Below are positions 1 to 6,832 of a stretch of DNA of 12,419 bases, piece by piece; within the stretch, counting starts at the first letter, position 1; the number at the start of each line of letters is the position of its first letter. Location: positions 1 to 12,419 of the forward strand of contig CAJWDO010000023.1 of the NCBI GenBank assembly GCA_913031555.1, in the 5' to 3' direction. The notes beneath the pieces were generated by a model. That model made no database searches, had not been told where the DNA came from, and was given only the letters and a program-made list of their open reading frames with translations. The DNA is from an uncultured Alphaproteobacteria bacterium (GTDB lineage: Bacteria > Pseudomonadota > Alphaproteobacteria > Puniceispirillales > Puniceispirillaceae). Made by a program: the position numbers and the translations under genes.

Positions 1-264
1 GGAGAAGAGGAGGTAGGTCACCGCGAGGTGCGGGTGTGCGCCCATGCCCAATTTCGATTCCGATCGAACGCGAGCCGACACGCACAGGTCGTTGATGCTC
101 TGGAAACATTCGCTCTGGAGTTCCCGAATATTTGTCAATTCTCCTTCAAAGGTAGTAAAAAATGTGACCAGGGACCGGACGTGGGCGACTTGGCGCTTGA
201 GCCGCAGCACCTGGAGCGCATCATCATCGTTGGTGCGGGCATAGCAGGGCTTGCCGCTGCCGAT
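1..264. other. Left-edge segment of unknown origin joined to trmD
   Basis: This stretch replaces the 5' third of trmD. It is open in the plus frame that runs into trmD, where it contains a short Rossmann-like string (IIIVGAGIAGL, bases ~202-234). It is also open on the minus strand in the frame whose codons pair exactly with the plus codons. The minus reading has no stop from beyond base 420 down to base 1, and within 1-270 it has the more protein-like codon use (third positions mostly G or C). Its product there (YARTNDDDALQVLRLKRQ followed by a helix-like stretch) matches nothing I recognise. A short AT-rich patch lies at about 122-165. I cannot tell which strand, if either, is coding. The join with trmD lies somewhere around 230-275. 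Confidence 0.5.
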
Positions 265-666
265 GGCGCGGTATTCCTGTGCGGGCGATATGAAGGCGTT
301 GACCAACGGGTCATCGACGCGGCCGGGATGCTGGAGGTCAGCATCGGTGATTTCATCCTCTCGGGAGGCGAGGTCGCGGCGCTGACAGTGATGGATTCGG
401 TGGTAAGGCTGTTGCCCGGTGTGATCGGCAAGGAGGCAAGCCACCGCGAAGAAAGTTTCGAGACCGGACTGCTGGAGCCGTCGCTCTACACGCATCCGCG
501 AAACTGGAACGGAATTGAGGCGCCGGAAATTCTGGCGTCGGGCCACCATGGCAGGATCGCCGACTGGCGAGCCATGGAGGCAAGGCGGGAGACGCAGGAG
601 CGCCGCCCGGATTTATGGGAACGGTACCTGCAGGCGCAGGCACGAGAAAACGAAGCGAAGGAATAG
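28..666 (+). CDS. trmD: tRNA (guanine-N1)-methyltransferase TrmD, C-terminal two thirds; N-terminal part not TrmD-like
   Basis: TrmD methylates G37 of tRNAs with S-adenosylmethionine, which prevents +1 frameshifting; it is a cytoplasmic SPOUT-fold (trefoil knot) homodimer. From about base 262 (residue ~79 if read from the ATG at 28) the product is clearly TrmD: LCGRYEGVDQRVID, then the knot segment SIGDFILSGGE, then the C-terminal SFETGLLEPSLYTHP and SGHHGRIADWR motifs, about 135 residues. The expected first ~95-100 residues of a normal ~230-250 aa TrmD, including the GGG-x-GM loop, are absent. The frame stays open to base 1, but its upstream product is not TrmD-like and uses CGA, ATA and GTA codons that are rare elsewhere in the window. 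The ATG at 28 is therefore only the first in-frame start, not a credible native one. The stop at 664-666 lies 4 bases before rplS, the usual trmD-rplS arrangement. Identity of the 3' part is certain; integrity of the gene is doubtful. Confidence 0.8.
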   Translation: MRVCAHAQFRFRSNASRHAQVVDALETFALEFPNICQFSFKGSKKCDQGPDVGDLALEPQHLERIIIVGAGIAGLAAADGAVFLCGRYEGVDQRVIDAAGMLEVSIGDFILSGGEVAALTVMDSVVRLLPGVIGKEASHREESFETGLLEPSLYTHPRNWNGIEAPEILASGHHGRIADWRAMEARRETQERRPDLWERYLQAQARENEAKE

Positions 667-670
667 GGCG

Positions 671-1051
671 ATGAATATCGTTGACCGTATTGGCAAGAAG
701 CAGATGGAAAAGGTGCTGGCACAGCGCACTATCCCCGAATTCGGCGCCGGCGACACAGTTCGTGTCGAGGTGAAGGTCGTCGAGGGTTCGCGTGAACGTG
801 TCCAGGCATTTGAAGGCGTTTGCATCGCCCGCAAGAATGACGGTGTGAATTCATCTTTCACCGTACGCAAACTGTCTTACGGCGAGGGAGTCGAGCGCGT
901 CTTTCCGCTTTATGGACCGCAGGTGGCCGGCGTGACTGTTGTCCGCCGTGGCCGTGTTCGCCGTGCGAAACTGTATTATCTTCGTGGCCGGACCGGTAAG
1001 GCCGCCCGTATCGCTGAGAAAACAACAACCCGCGAGGCGTCCTCCTCCTGA
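671..1051 (+). CDS. rplS: 50S ribosomal protein L19
   Basis: L19 sits at the interface of the 30S and 50S ribosomal subunits, where it helps form an intersubunit bridge. The 126-residue product shows the family pattern throughout: the N-terminal helix ending in IPEFGAGDTVRVEVKVVEG, the central RVQAFEGVCIARKN, then SSFTVRKLSYGEGVERVFPLY and the basic C-terminal RRGRVRRAKLYYLRGRTGKAARI. The length is slightly over the usual ~115 because of a short tail rich in Thr, Glu and Ser. The ATG at 671 follows the trmD stop by 4 bases and has an AAGGA-type ribosome binding site inside the end of trmD, so the two are very probably co-transcribed. In many proteobacteria these genes close the rpsP-rimM-trmD-rplS operon; rpsP and rimM are not in the window. 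Confidence 0.97.
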   Translation: MNIVDRIGKKQMEKVLAQRTIPEFGAGDTVRVEVKVVEGSRERVQAFEGVCIARKNDGVNSSFTVRKLSYGEGVERVFPLYGPQVAGVTVVRRGRVRRAKLYYLRGRTGKAARIAEKTTTREASSS

Positions 1052-1060
1052 CGGTGAAGT

Positions 1061-1085
1061 CCGGCCAGGAAGGCGACCTTGCCGG
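1061..1085 (+). other. Small bulged hairpin in the rplS-leuC gap
   Basis: In the 53-base gap before leuC, CCGGC (1061-1065) can pair with GCCGG (1081-1085), and inside it AAGG (1070-1073) pairs with CCTT (1077-1080) around a CGA loop, leaving a 4-base bulge on the 5' side. No T-run follows, so it is not a standard intrinsic terminator. It ends 9 bases before the leuC Shine-Dalgarno sequence. A structure this small can arise by chance in GC-rich DNA. Confidence 0.25.
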
Positions 1086-1104
1086 CAGCCCTATGGAGGA
1101 ACAC

Positions 1105-2514
1105 ATGTCGGCGCCAAAGACCCTGTTTGACAAAATCTGGGATGCCCATGTGGTGCATCGCCAGGAAGACGGCACCTGTCTGATTTATATCGACCGGCAC
1201 CTTGTTCATGAGGTGACCAGCCCGCAGGCCTTTGAAGGCCTTCGCAATTCCGGTCGCAAGGTCCGGGCACCGAATCGTACACTTGCCGTGGCCGACCACA
1301 ATGTGCCGACGACCGACCGTTCGGTCGGAATCGAGGATGAGGAATCCCGCATCCAGGTCGAGGCGCTTGAGACCAACGCCGCCGAATTCGGCGTTCCCTA
1401 TTTTGCGATGAATGATATCAGGCAGGGCATTGTCCATGTCATCGGCCCGGAACAGGGTTTCACCCAACCCGGCATGACCATTGTCTGCGGTGATTCGCAC
1501 ACCGCGACGCATGGTGCTTTCGGTGCGCTGGCCTTCGGGATCGGCACTTCGGAGGTCGAACATGTGCTGGCCACACAGACGCTGATCCAGAAGCCGGCAA
1601 AGAACATGCGGATCACCGTCGATGGTGATCTGGCGCCCGGCGTCACCGCGAAGGATATCATTCTGGCAATCATCGGCAAGATTGGTACTGCTGGTGGCAC
1701 CGGCCATGTCATTGAATTCGCCGGGTCTGCCATTCGCGATCTGTCGATGGAAGGTCGCATGACGGTCTGTAACATGGCCATTGAGGGCGGCGCCCGCGCC
1801 GGCATGATCGCGCCTGATGAAAAGACTTTCGCCTATATTGCCGACAAGCCGATGGCACCGAAGGGCGAAATGTTTGAGAAGGCGGTCGCCTATTGGCGCT
1901 CGTTGCCGTCCGATGAAGGCGCAAGCTATGACACCGAGGTGGTTTTGCCCGCTGCGGAGATTGCGCCAACCGTGACATGGGGCACCTCGCCCGAGGATGC
2001 GCTTCCAATCACCGGTGCGGTGCCGGACCCGAACAGGGAAAAGGACGAGGTCAAGCGGGCAAAGCTGCAGCGCTCAATCGACTATATGGGTCTTGCGCCG
2101 GGCCAGAAGCTGACAGATGTGAAGATCGATACAGTATTCATCGGATCCTGCACGAACAGCCGGATCGAGGATCTTCGTGCCGCCGCCACGGTGGCGTCGG
2201 GCCGCCAGGTTGCCAACGGAATCCGGGCGATGGTTGTTCCCGGATCGGGTCTTATCAAGGAGCAGGCCGAGGCCGAGGGACTCGATGAGGTCTTCACCGC
2301 GGCAGGTTTCGAATGGCGTGAGCCGGGATGTTCGATGTGCCTTGCGATGAATGCCGACAAATTGTCCGAGGGCGAGCGGTGCGCCTCGACCTCGAACCGC
2401 AATTTTGAGGGTCGCCAGGGGCGCGGGGGACGCACCCATCTGGTCAGCCCGGAAATGGCAACGGCCGCCGCCATCACCGGATATCTGACCGATATCAGGG
2501 ACATGCAGGGCTAG
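1105..2514 (+). CDS. leuC: 3-isopropylmalate dehydratase large subunit
   Basis: With LeuD it forms isopropylmalate isomerase, which converts 2-isopropylmalate to 3-isopropylmalate in leucine synthesis through an aconitase-type [4Fe-4S] cluster in the cytoplasm. The 469-residue product has the normal length and the aconitase-family motifs TLFDKIWDAHVV, LIYIDRHLVHEVTSPQAF, VCGDSHTATHGAFGALAFGIG and the cluster ligands C349 (SCTNS), C409 and C412 (GCSMC), which match the spacing in E. coli LeuC. An in-frame upstream ATG at 1054 exists, but the start at 1105 is preferred because GGAGGA (1095-1100) sits 4 bases before it and the protein then begins MSAPKTLFDKIW, as in homologues. It lies 53 bases after rplS and 16 bases before leuD. 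It could be read through from trmD-rplS or from a promoter I cannot locate. Confidence 0.97.
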   Translation: MSAPKTLFDKIWDAHVVHRQEDGTCLIYIDRHLVHEVTSPQAFEGLRNSGRKVRAPNRTLAVADHNVPTTDRSVGIEDEESRIQVEALETNAAEFGVPYFAMNDIRQGIVHVIGPEQGFTQPGMTIVCGDSHTATHGAFGALAFGIGTSEVEHVLATQTLIQKPAKNMRITVDGDLAPGVTAKDIILAIIGKIGTAGGTGHVIEFAGSAIRDLSMEGRMTVCNMAIEGGARAGMIAPDEKTFAYIADKPMAPKGEMFEKAVAYWRSLPSDEGASYDTEVVLPAAEIAPTVTWGTSPEDALPITGAVPDPNREKDEVKRAKLQRSIDYMGLAPGQKLTDVKIDTVFIGSCTNSRIEDLRAAATVASGRQVANGIRAMVVPGSGLIKEQAEAEGLDEVFTAAGFEWREPGCSMCLAMNADKLSEGERCASTSNRNFEGRQGRGGRTHLVSPEMATAAAITGYLTDIRDMQG

Positions 2515-2530
2515 ACCGGGGAGACGACAG

Positions 2531-3136
2531 ATGCAGAAATTTGACAGGCTGACGGGTACTGCCGCACCGCTGAATATCCTGAATGTCGACACCGACATGA
2601 TCATTCCCAAGCAGTTCCTGAAGACGATCAAGCGGTCTGGCCTCGGAGCCAATCTGTTTGACGAGATGCGGTTCACCAAAGGGGGCGACGAAATTCCCGA
2701 TTTCGTGCTGAACCGGGAACCGTATCGCGACTCGCAGATTATTGTCGCCGGTGACAATTTCGGGTGTGGGTCGAGCCGCGAGCACGCCCCCTGGGCGCTT
2801 CTGGATTACGGCATCCGCTGTGTGATCTCGACCAGCTTTGCCGACATTTTCTATAATAACTGCTTCAAGAACGGCATCCTGCCGATCATCGTGTCGGCGG
2901 ATGAACGCGACGCGCTGATGGCCGATGCTCAGGATACCGAAAATCCGGAATTGTCGGTTGATCTTGTGGATCAGAAGATCCGGCGTCCGAACGGGGTCGA
3001 GATTGACTTTGAGATCGATCCGTTCCGCAGGAAATGTCTTCTGGAAGGTCTCGATGATATCGGACTGACCATGGAAAAAGGCACCTCGATCGACAGTTTC
3101 GAGGCGGCCCGCGCCGACGACAAGCCCTGGCTCTAG
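2531..3136 (+). CDS. leuD: 3-isopropylmalate dehydratase small subunit
   Basis: This is the swivel-domain partner of LeuC; the heterodimer performs the isomerase step of leucine synthesis. The 201-residue product has the standard family length and order: LNVDTDMIIPKQFLK near the N-terminus, the substrate-specificity region following it, and the signature FGCGSSREHAPWALLDYG, then CVISTSFADIFYNNCFKNGILPI. The ATG at 2531 has a strong GGGGAG ribosome binding site (2518-2523) 7 bases upstream and follows leuC by 16 bases, so LeuC and LeuD are translated from one message, as expected for two subunits of one enzyme. Nothing in the sequence suggests truncation or altered function. Homoaconitase or methanogen-type isomerases share the fold, but the neighbours (leuC, leuB) and length favour LeuD. 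Confidence 0.97.
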   Translation: MQKFDRLTGTAAPLNILNVDTDMIIPKQFLKTIKRSGLGANLFDEMRFTKGGDEIPDFVLNREPYRDSQIIVAGDNFGCGSSREHAPWALLDYGIRCVISTSFADIFYNNCFKNGILPIIVSADERDALMADAQDTENPELSVDLVDQKIRRPNGVEIDFEIDPFRRKCLLEGLDDIGLTMEKGTSIDSFEAARADDKPWL

Positions 3137-3179
3137 ACGCCGGGCGCGCAACAATAATATCAGGGCAAGGATGGGCGAA

Positions 3180-4292
3180 ATGGCGTCGAACCGAAAGATC
3201 ATGGTGTTGCCGGGCGATGGCATCGGCACCGAAATCATGCAGGCCAACATGCGGATCATCGATTGGCTGGCAAAGCACAAATCGATCAGCTTCGACATGC
3301 AGGAAGGGCTTGTTGGCGGTGCTGCCTATGACGCGCATGGCACCCCGCTGACCGACGAGACGCTTGCCGATTCGATGGCTGCCGATGCGGTGCTGTTTGG
3401 TGCTGTTGGCGGACCGCAATATGACGATCTGGCGTTTGATCTGAAACCCGAACGCGGATTGCTGCAGCTTCGCAAGGAAATGGACCTGTTCGCCAATCTG
3501 CGGCCGGCGATTGTATTTCCGTCGCTTGTCGAGGCATCGACGCTGAAGCCGGAAGTCGTCTCAGGGCTTGATATCATGATCCTGCGCGAACTTTGTGGTG
3601 GGTCCTATTTCGCCGAGCCGCGTGGTATTGAGGATCTGCCTGACGGCACACGTCGCGGCTTTGATACCAACGCCTACACGACGCCCGAGATTGAGCGTAT
3701 TGGTCGTGTCGGTATGGATTTGGCGCGCAAGCGCAATGGCAAGCTGACCTCGGCCGAAAAGGCCAATGTCATGCATTCGGGCGTGCTCTGGCGCGAGGTG
3801 ATGACAGCGCTTCATGCCGCCGAGGGTGACGGCATCGAGCTTGGTCATATGTATGCCGACAACTGTGCCATGCAGCTTGTCCGCAATCCCAAGCAGTTCG
3901 ACGTCATTGTCACCGACAATCTGTTTGGTGACATTCTGTCCGACTGCGCGGCGATGCTGACAGGCTCGCTCGGCATGCTGCCTTCGGCATCACTAGGCGC
4001 GCCCGACCCCGAGACCGGGCTGCCAAAGGCGATGTATGAGCCAGTGCATGGCTCGGCGCCGGATATTGCAGGACAGGGTGTCGCCAACCCGCTGGCGCAG
4101 TTCATGAGCTTTGCAATGCTGCTTCGCTACAGTTTCAATCAGAGCGACGAGGCCGATCTTCTCGAGGCGGCGGTCGACAAGGCGCTGGCCACAAGCCGTA
4201 CCGGTGACATCATGACGCCTGGCTGCACCCAGACCGGTACCGACGGCATGACCGACGCGGTGATTGACGCGATGGACAGGCTGGCACGCTAG
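3180..4292 (+). CDS. leuB: 3-isopropylmalate dehydrogenase
   Basis: LeuB oxidises and decarboxylates 3-isopropylmalate to 2-oxoisocaproate with NAD+, the step before transamination to leucine; the enzyme is a cytoplasmic homodimer needing Mg2+ or Mn2+. The product (370 residues) shows the beta-decarboxylating dehydrogenase order: LPGDGIGTEIM at residues 10-20, the Arg-rich substrate loop LLQLRKEMDLFANLRPA, LRELCGGSYFAEPRG, the lysine motif SAEKANVMHSGVLWREV, metal-binding DNLFGDILSDCAAMLTGSLG, and NAD-binding YEPVHGSAPDIAGQG. Two starts are possible. The ATG at 3180 gives the same nine residues before LPGDG as E. coli LeuB. The ATG at 3171 would add three residues and has AGGG (3162-3165) 5 bases upstream. 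I prefer 3180 on homology. It follows leuD by 43 bases and completes the leuCDB block. Confidence 0.96.
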   Translation: MASNRKIMVLPGDGIGTEIMQANMRIIDWLAKHKSISFDMQEGLVGGAAYDAHGTPLTDETLADSMAADAVLFGAVGGPQYDDLAFDLKPERGLLQLRKEMDLFANLRPAIVFPSLVEASTLKPEVVSGLDIMILRELCGGSYFAEPRGIEDLPDGTRRGFDTNAYTTPEIERIGRVGMDLARKRNGKLTSAEKANVMHSGVLWREVMTALHAAEGDGIELGHMYADNCAMQLVRNPKQFDVIVTDNLFGDILSDCAAMLTGSLGMLPSASLGAPDPETGLPKAMYEPVHGSAPDIAGQGVANPLAQFMSFAMLLRYSFNQSDEADLLEAAVDKALATSRTGDIMTPGCTQTGTDGMTDAVIDAMDRLAR

Positions 4293-4300
4293 GCCTCACA

Positions 4301-4336
4301 AGCCCCGTCAGGGCTGAACCCGGCATCACAGCCGGG
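4301..4336 (+). other. Two tandem hairpins between leuB and asd
   Basis: The 64-base leuB-asd gap holds two adjacent inverted repeats: AGCCC (4301-4305) with GGGCT (4311-4315) around a 5-base loop, and CCCGGC (4319-4324) with GCCGGG (4331-4336) around a 6-base loop. Neither is followed by a T-run, so they do not look like an intrinsic terminator. They may mark an mRNA end or a processing or stability element separating leucine genes from asd. The asd ribosome binding site lies just downstream and outside the stems. Confidence 0.4.
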
Positions 4337-4356
4337 GCCATGAAGAAGAGGATAAA

Positions 4357-5391
4357 ATGGGATATCGAGTAGCTGTTGTCGGCGCGACTGGCGCCGTTGG
4401 ACGCGAAATGCTGCAGACACTTGCCGAGCGCAATTTCCCGGTCGACAGGATGTATGCGTTGGCCTCGTCACGATCGGCCGGGCGTGAGGTGTCGTTCGGC
4501 GAGGATGAGATTCTGACGGTCACCGCGCTGGACAAGTTCGATTTTGCCGAGGCCGATATCGCACTGTTCTCGGCCGGAGGTGCTACCGCCAAGGATGTGG
4601 CGCCGCGCGCCGGCGAGGCAGGTTGTCTTGTCATCGACAATTCATCGGCTTTCCGCATGGATGATGATGTGCCGCTGATCGTGCCGGAAGTGAATCCCGA
4701 TGCGGTTGACGCGGCGCTGCGCCAGAATGGTGGCCGCAACATTATCGCCAACCCGAATTGTTCAACAGCCCAGCTTGTCGTTGCGCTGAAGCCGCTTCAT
4801 CAGAAATTCGGTGTCAGGCGGGTCGTTGTCTCGACCTATCAGGCGGTGTCGGGCGCCGGCAAGCCGGCGATGGACGAGCTTTTCAACCAGACCCGCGGCA
4901 TTTATGTGAATCAGGCGGTGCGGTCGGAGATTTTCACCAAGCAGATCGCCTTCAACGCCATTCCTCATATCGATGTTTTTCTCGATGACGGGTTTACCAA
5001 GGAAGAATGGAAGATGACCGCCGAGACGAAGAAGATTCTCGACCCGGCGATCGAGCTGGTGGCGCATTGCGTTCGAATCCCGGTCTTTATCGGACACAGC
5101 GAGGCTGTCTTTATCGAGACGGACAGGCCGATGACCGAATCGGGTGTTCGCGATCTTCTCCGTGGATCGCCGGGCATCACGGTGATCGATCACCGCGCCG
5201 ATGAAGGCTATGTCACCCCGCATGAGGCGGCTGGTGAGGATGCGGTGTTCATCAGCCGGATCCGCAAGGACCCGACGGTCGAGAACGGCATGGTGTTCTG
5301 GTGCGTGTCGGACAATCTTCGTAAGGGTGCGGCCCTCAATTCTGTGCAGATCGCCGAGCTGGTTGCCGAACGGGGCCTTGCGGGTCGTTAG
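4357..5391 (+). CDS. asd: Aspartate-semialdehyde dehydrogenase
   Basis: Asd reduces beta-aspartyl phosphate to aspartate semialdehyde with NADPH, the branch point to lysine and diaminopimelate, threonine, methionine and isoleucine. The product has 344 residues, the length of the shorter ASADH class rather than the ~367-residue enterobacterial form. The NADP-binding loop GATGAVG is at residues 9-15, and NSSAFRMDDDVPLIVPEVNP follows in the first domain. The catalytic cysteine is C135 in NPNCST. The acid-base histidine is H247 in RIPVFIGHSEA, and the C-terminal segment ending VSDNLRKGAALN is typical. The start ATG has an AGAGGA ribosome binding site about 5 bases upstream. It follows leuB by 64 bases with two small hairpins between, so co-transcription is possible but uncertain. 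It ends 34 bases from the end of the converging pyridoxal kinase gene. Confidence 0.97.
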   Translation: MGYRVAVVGATGAVGREMLQTLAERNFPVDRMYALASSRSAGREVSFGEDEILTVTALDKFDFAEADIALFSAGGATAKDVAPRAGEAGCLVIDNSSAFRMDDDVPLIVPEVNPDAVDAALRQNGGRNIIANPNCSTAQLVVALKPLHQKFGVRRVVVSTYQAVSGAGKPAMDELFNQTRGIYVNQAVRSEIFTKQIAFNAIPHIDVFLDDGFTKEEWKMTAETKKILDPAIELVAHCVRIPVFIGHSEAVFIETDRPMTESGVRDLLRGSPGITVIDHRADEGYVTPHEAAGEDAVFISRIRKDPTVENGMVFWCVSDNLRKGAALNSVQIAELVAERGLAGR

Positions 5392-5425
5392 GGCGGGCCG
5401 CCAGCTCAGCTACATTGATATTGGT

Positions 5426-6241
5426 CTAGTCTGCCAGTACGGCGATGCCGGGCAGATTTTCCAGAATCGCAAGGTCGCGCGGCGAGGTGCTTGCGGCGAT
5501 GATTGCCTGTGCCGTCCGGCTGGCAGTTCGGAAGGCCGGGTCGACCGCCACTCCACGCGCCAATTGGCCAGCCAGAATGGCCGTCAGAAGATCGCCGCCA
5601 CCGGCCACGTTCCGGCTGTCGGGGCCGGCATCGCACCAGACGCCGCCGCCTGACCGTGTCACCAGAAGATCGCCAACGCCGTTTGCCCCGTCATCAATCC
5701 CGGTAGCGATGACGGCCTGAAGTTTTGTCGTTGTCATGAGATGCTGCGCCGCGGTTTCGGCCGAGTCCCGGTCAGAGACGACCATTCCTGCGAGAAACCC
5801 AAGTTCGAAATTGTTCGGGGTGATGATGTCGGCGCGCGGCAGCAGCGTCTCGATCATCGCCTGCGCCAGCTCTTCGGGAAGATAAAGACGTCCCCTGTCG
5901 CCAAGGACCGGGTCGAGGATGTAGCTTCCTGATCCCACGCGCTGCCAGGAATCGACAAAGTCGGCAATGGCGTCGGTCTGCCCGACCGAACCGAGGTAGC
6001 CGGAGACCACGCCCCTGATTTGCCCGATCTCGGTCATGTCGCCCAGTCCACCGAGAATATCCCCGACAATATGGTCCGGCACGGCATCACCGACGCGCCG
6101 GCCATAGCCGGGATGCGCGGCCAGCATCACCGTCGGGACGAGAAACGGGGTAAGCCCCAGCGCCGTCAATACCGGGCCGACAACATTATTGCCGACGAAG
6201 CCGACAGTGACCGAGGAGTGAATGGACAACACAGGTTTCAT
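5426..6241 (-). CDS. pdxY: Pyridoxal kinase family protein (PdxY/PdxK type)
   Basis: Members of this ribokinase-like family phosphorylate pyridoxal, and in some cases pyridoxine or pyridoxamine, with ATP in vitamin B6 salvage, giving the pyridoxal phosphate cofactor. The 271-residue product has the order of PdxY/PdxK: IHSSVTVGFVGNNV at residues 7-20, VMLAAHPGYG, VVSGYLGS at 78-85, DPVLGD at 110-115, ADIITPNNFELGFL at 137-150 and the anion-hole region VAGGGDLLTAILAG with the likely catalytic base D217. The usual motif reads G-T/V-G-D; here it is G-G-G-D, a conservative change. No strong ribosome binding site precedes the ATG (GGGG lies about 15 bases away), so translation may be weak. It is the only minus-strand gene recognised, convergent with asd and divergent from sdhC. 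A hydroxymethylpyrimidine kinase is a less likely alternative; substrate preference cannot be read from sequence alone. Confidence 0.88.
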   Translation of the reverse strand: MKPVLSIHSSVTVGFVGNNVVGPVLTALGLTPFLVPTVMLAAHPGYGRRVGDAVPDHIVGDILGGLGDMTEIGQIRGVVSGYLGSVGQTDAIADFVDSWQRVGSGSYILDPVLGDRGRLYLPEELAQAMIETLLPRADIITPNNFELGFLAGMVVSDRDSAETAAQHLMTTTKLQAVIATGIDDGANGVGDLLVTRSGGGVWCDAGPDSRNVAGGGDLLTAILAGQLARGVAVDPAFRTASRTAQAIIAASTSPRDLAILENLPGIAVLAD

Positions 6242-6270
6242 GGTGCGCGATTTGGCCCCGGAATTGGTCC

Positions 6271-6299
6271 ATTAGGCAAATGAATTCTGCGGTTGTCAC
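6271..6299 (-). promoter_or_regulatory. Candidate sigma70-type promoter for pdxY
   Basis: Read on the minus strand, GTGACA (6299-6294) resembles a -35 box (5 of 6) and CCTAAT (6276-6271) a -10 box (4 of 6), separated by 17 bases. Initiation would fall near 6264, about 23 bases before the pdxY ATG. Placement in a divergent intergenic region supports it, but the call rests only on matches to the general consensus. Confidence 0.4.
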
Positions 6300-6357
6300 T
6301 GACATCGCCCGTCACTCCTGTTCCGCCTCTGGCCACGCCTTGCATGTGGATGGCATC

Positions 6358-6372
6358 AGCATGCGGCGTGCT
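6358..6372 (+). promoter_or_regulatory. Dyad just upstream of the sdh promoter, possible operator
   Basis: AGCATG (6358-6363) and CGTGCT (6367-6372) form an inverted repeat around CGG, with one T-G mismatch in the fifth pair. It ends 6 bases before the putative -35 box of sdhC. The spacing and symmetry would suit a dimeric regulator or a short RNA-independent binding site, but no family consensus is recognised and a chance dyad is possible. Confidence 0.3.
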
Positions 6373-6378
6373 TTCGCA

Positions 6379-6408
6379 TTGACTAGTATCGGGGTGACGC
6401 CCTAAAAC
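6379..6408 (+). promoter_or_regulatory. Candidate sigma70-type promoter for sdhCDAB
   Basis: TTGACT (6379-6384) matches 5 of 6 bases of a -35 box and TAAAAC (6403-6408) matches 4 of 6 of a -10 box, with an 18-base spacer. A transcript would start around 6415, giving a leader of roughly 30 bases before sdhC. This is the best promoter match noticed in the window and lies exactly where the operon needs one. Confidence 0.55.
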
Positions 6409-6443
6409 CCAACAAAGGTGCCAATACAAACAGGAAAATCGTG

Positions 6444-6821
6444 ATGACGAGACAGCGTCCGTTGTCGCCGCATCTGCAGGTATATCGCCCGCAGCTGACG
6501 TCGATGATGTCAATCATCCACCGCGCCACAGGCGTCGCACTGACCACCGGTACGCTGGTTCTGGCGGCGTGGTTGGTGGCGGTGGCGATTGGTGGCGAGA
6601 CATACAAAATGGTGGCCATGGCCGTGGCGCATCCTTTGGGGCAATTTGTCCTATTCGGTTATTCGGCGGCGCTGATCTATCATGCATTGAATGGTATTAG
6701 GCATCTGACCTGGGATCTGGGGTTCGGGCTGACGATTCCCGAGGTGTACCGCAGCGGGCATATCGTGCTGTTTCTGACGTTTCTGCTGACGGCATGCTTG
6801 TGGCTTGCCATTCTGGCATAG
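6444..6821 (+). CDS. sdhC: Succinate dehydrogenase cytochrome b556 subunit
   Basis: SdhC is one of two membrane anchors of complex II; it helps bind heme b and forms part of the ubiquinone site. The 125-residue product begins with the family signature RPLSPHLQVY and SIIHRATG (S23 and R27 fit the quinone-site residues), then has three hydrophobic segments at about 29-48, 65-82 and 105-124. H80 in YHALNGIRHL is the expected axial heme ligand. A GTG at 6441 immediately precedes the ATG at 6444; AGGA at 6432-6435 serves either, with 5 or 8 bases of spacing, and ATG gives the more usual N-terminus. It opens the sdhCDAB operon behind a candidate promoter and ends 11 bases before sdhD. Confidence 0.95.
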   Translation: MTRQRPLSPHLQVYRPQLTSMMSIIHRATGVALTTGTLVLAAWLVAVAIGGETYKMVAMAVAHPLGQFVLFGYSAALIYHALNGIRHLTWDLGFGLTIPEVYRSGHIVLFLTFLLTACLWLAILA

Positions 6822-6832
6822 GGGGACAGGCC

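Noticed and set aside
202..240. N-terminal FAD-binding domain fused to TrmD
   Set aside because: The Rossmann-like string is only about a dozen residues and is followed immediately by TrmD sequence; no FAD domain continues, so a functional fusion is not credible.
976..1707. Minus-strand open frame opposite the end of rplS and the first part of leuC
   Set aside because: It is a shadow of leuC with no motif; the leuC frame has strong homology and a good ribosome binding site.
2495..3298. Minus-strand open frame opposite leuD and the start of leuB
   Set aside because: It is a shadow of leuD and leuB, both of which carry full family motifs; there is no recognisable protein pattern in the antisense product.
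5392..5425. Bidirectional terminator between convergent asd and pdxY
   Set aside because: A terminator is expected in this 34-base gap, but I found only a 4-base stem (GGCG/CGCC) and no T-run on either strand.
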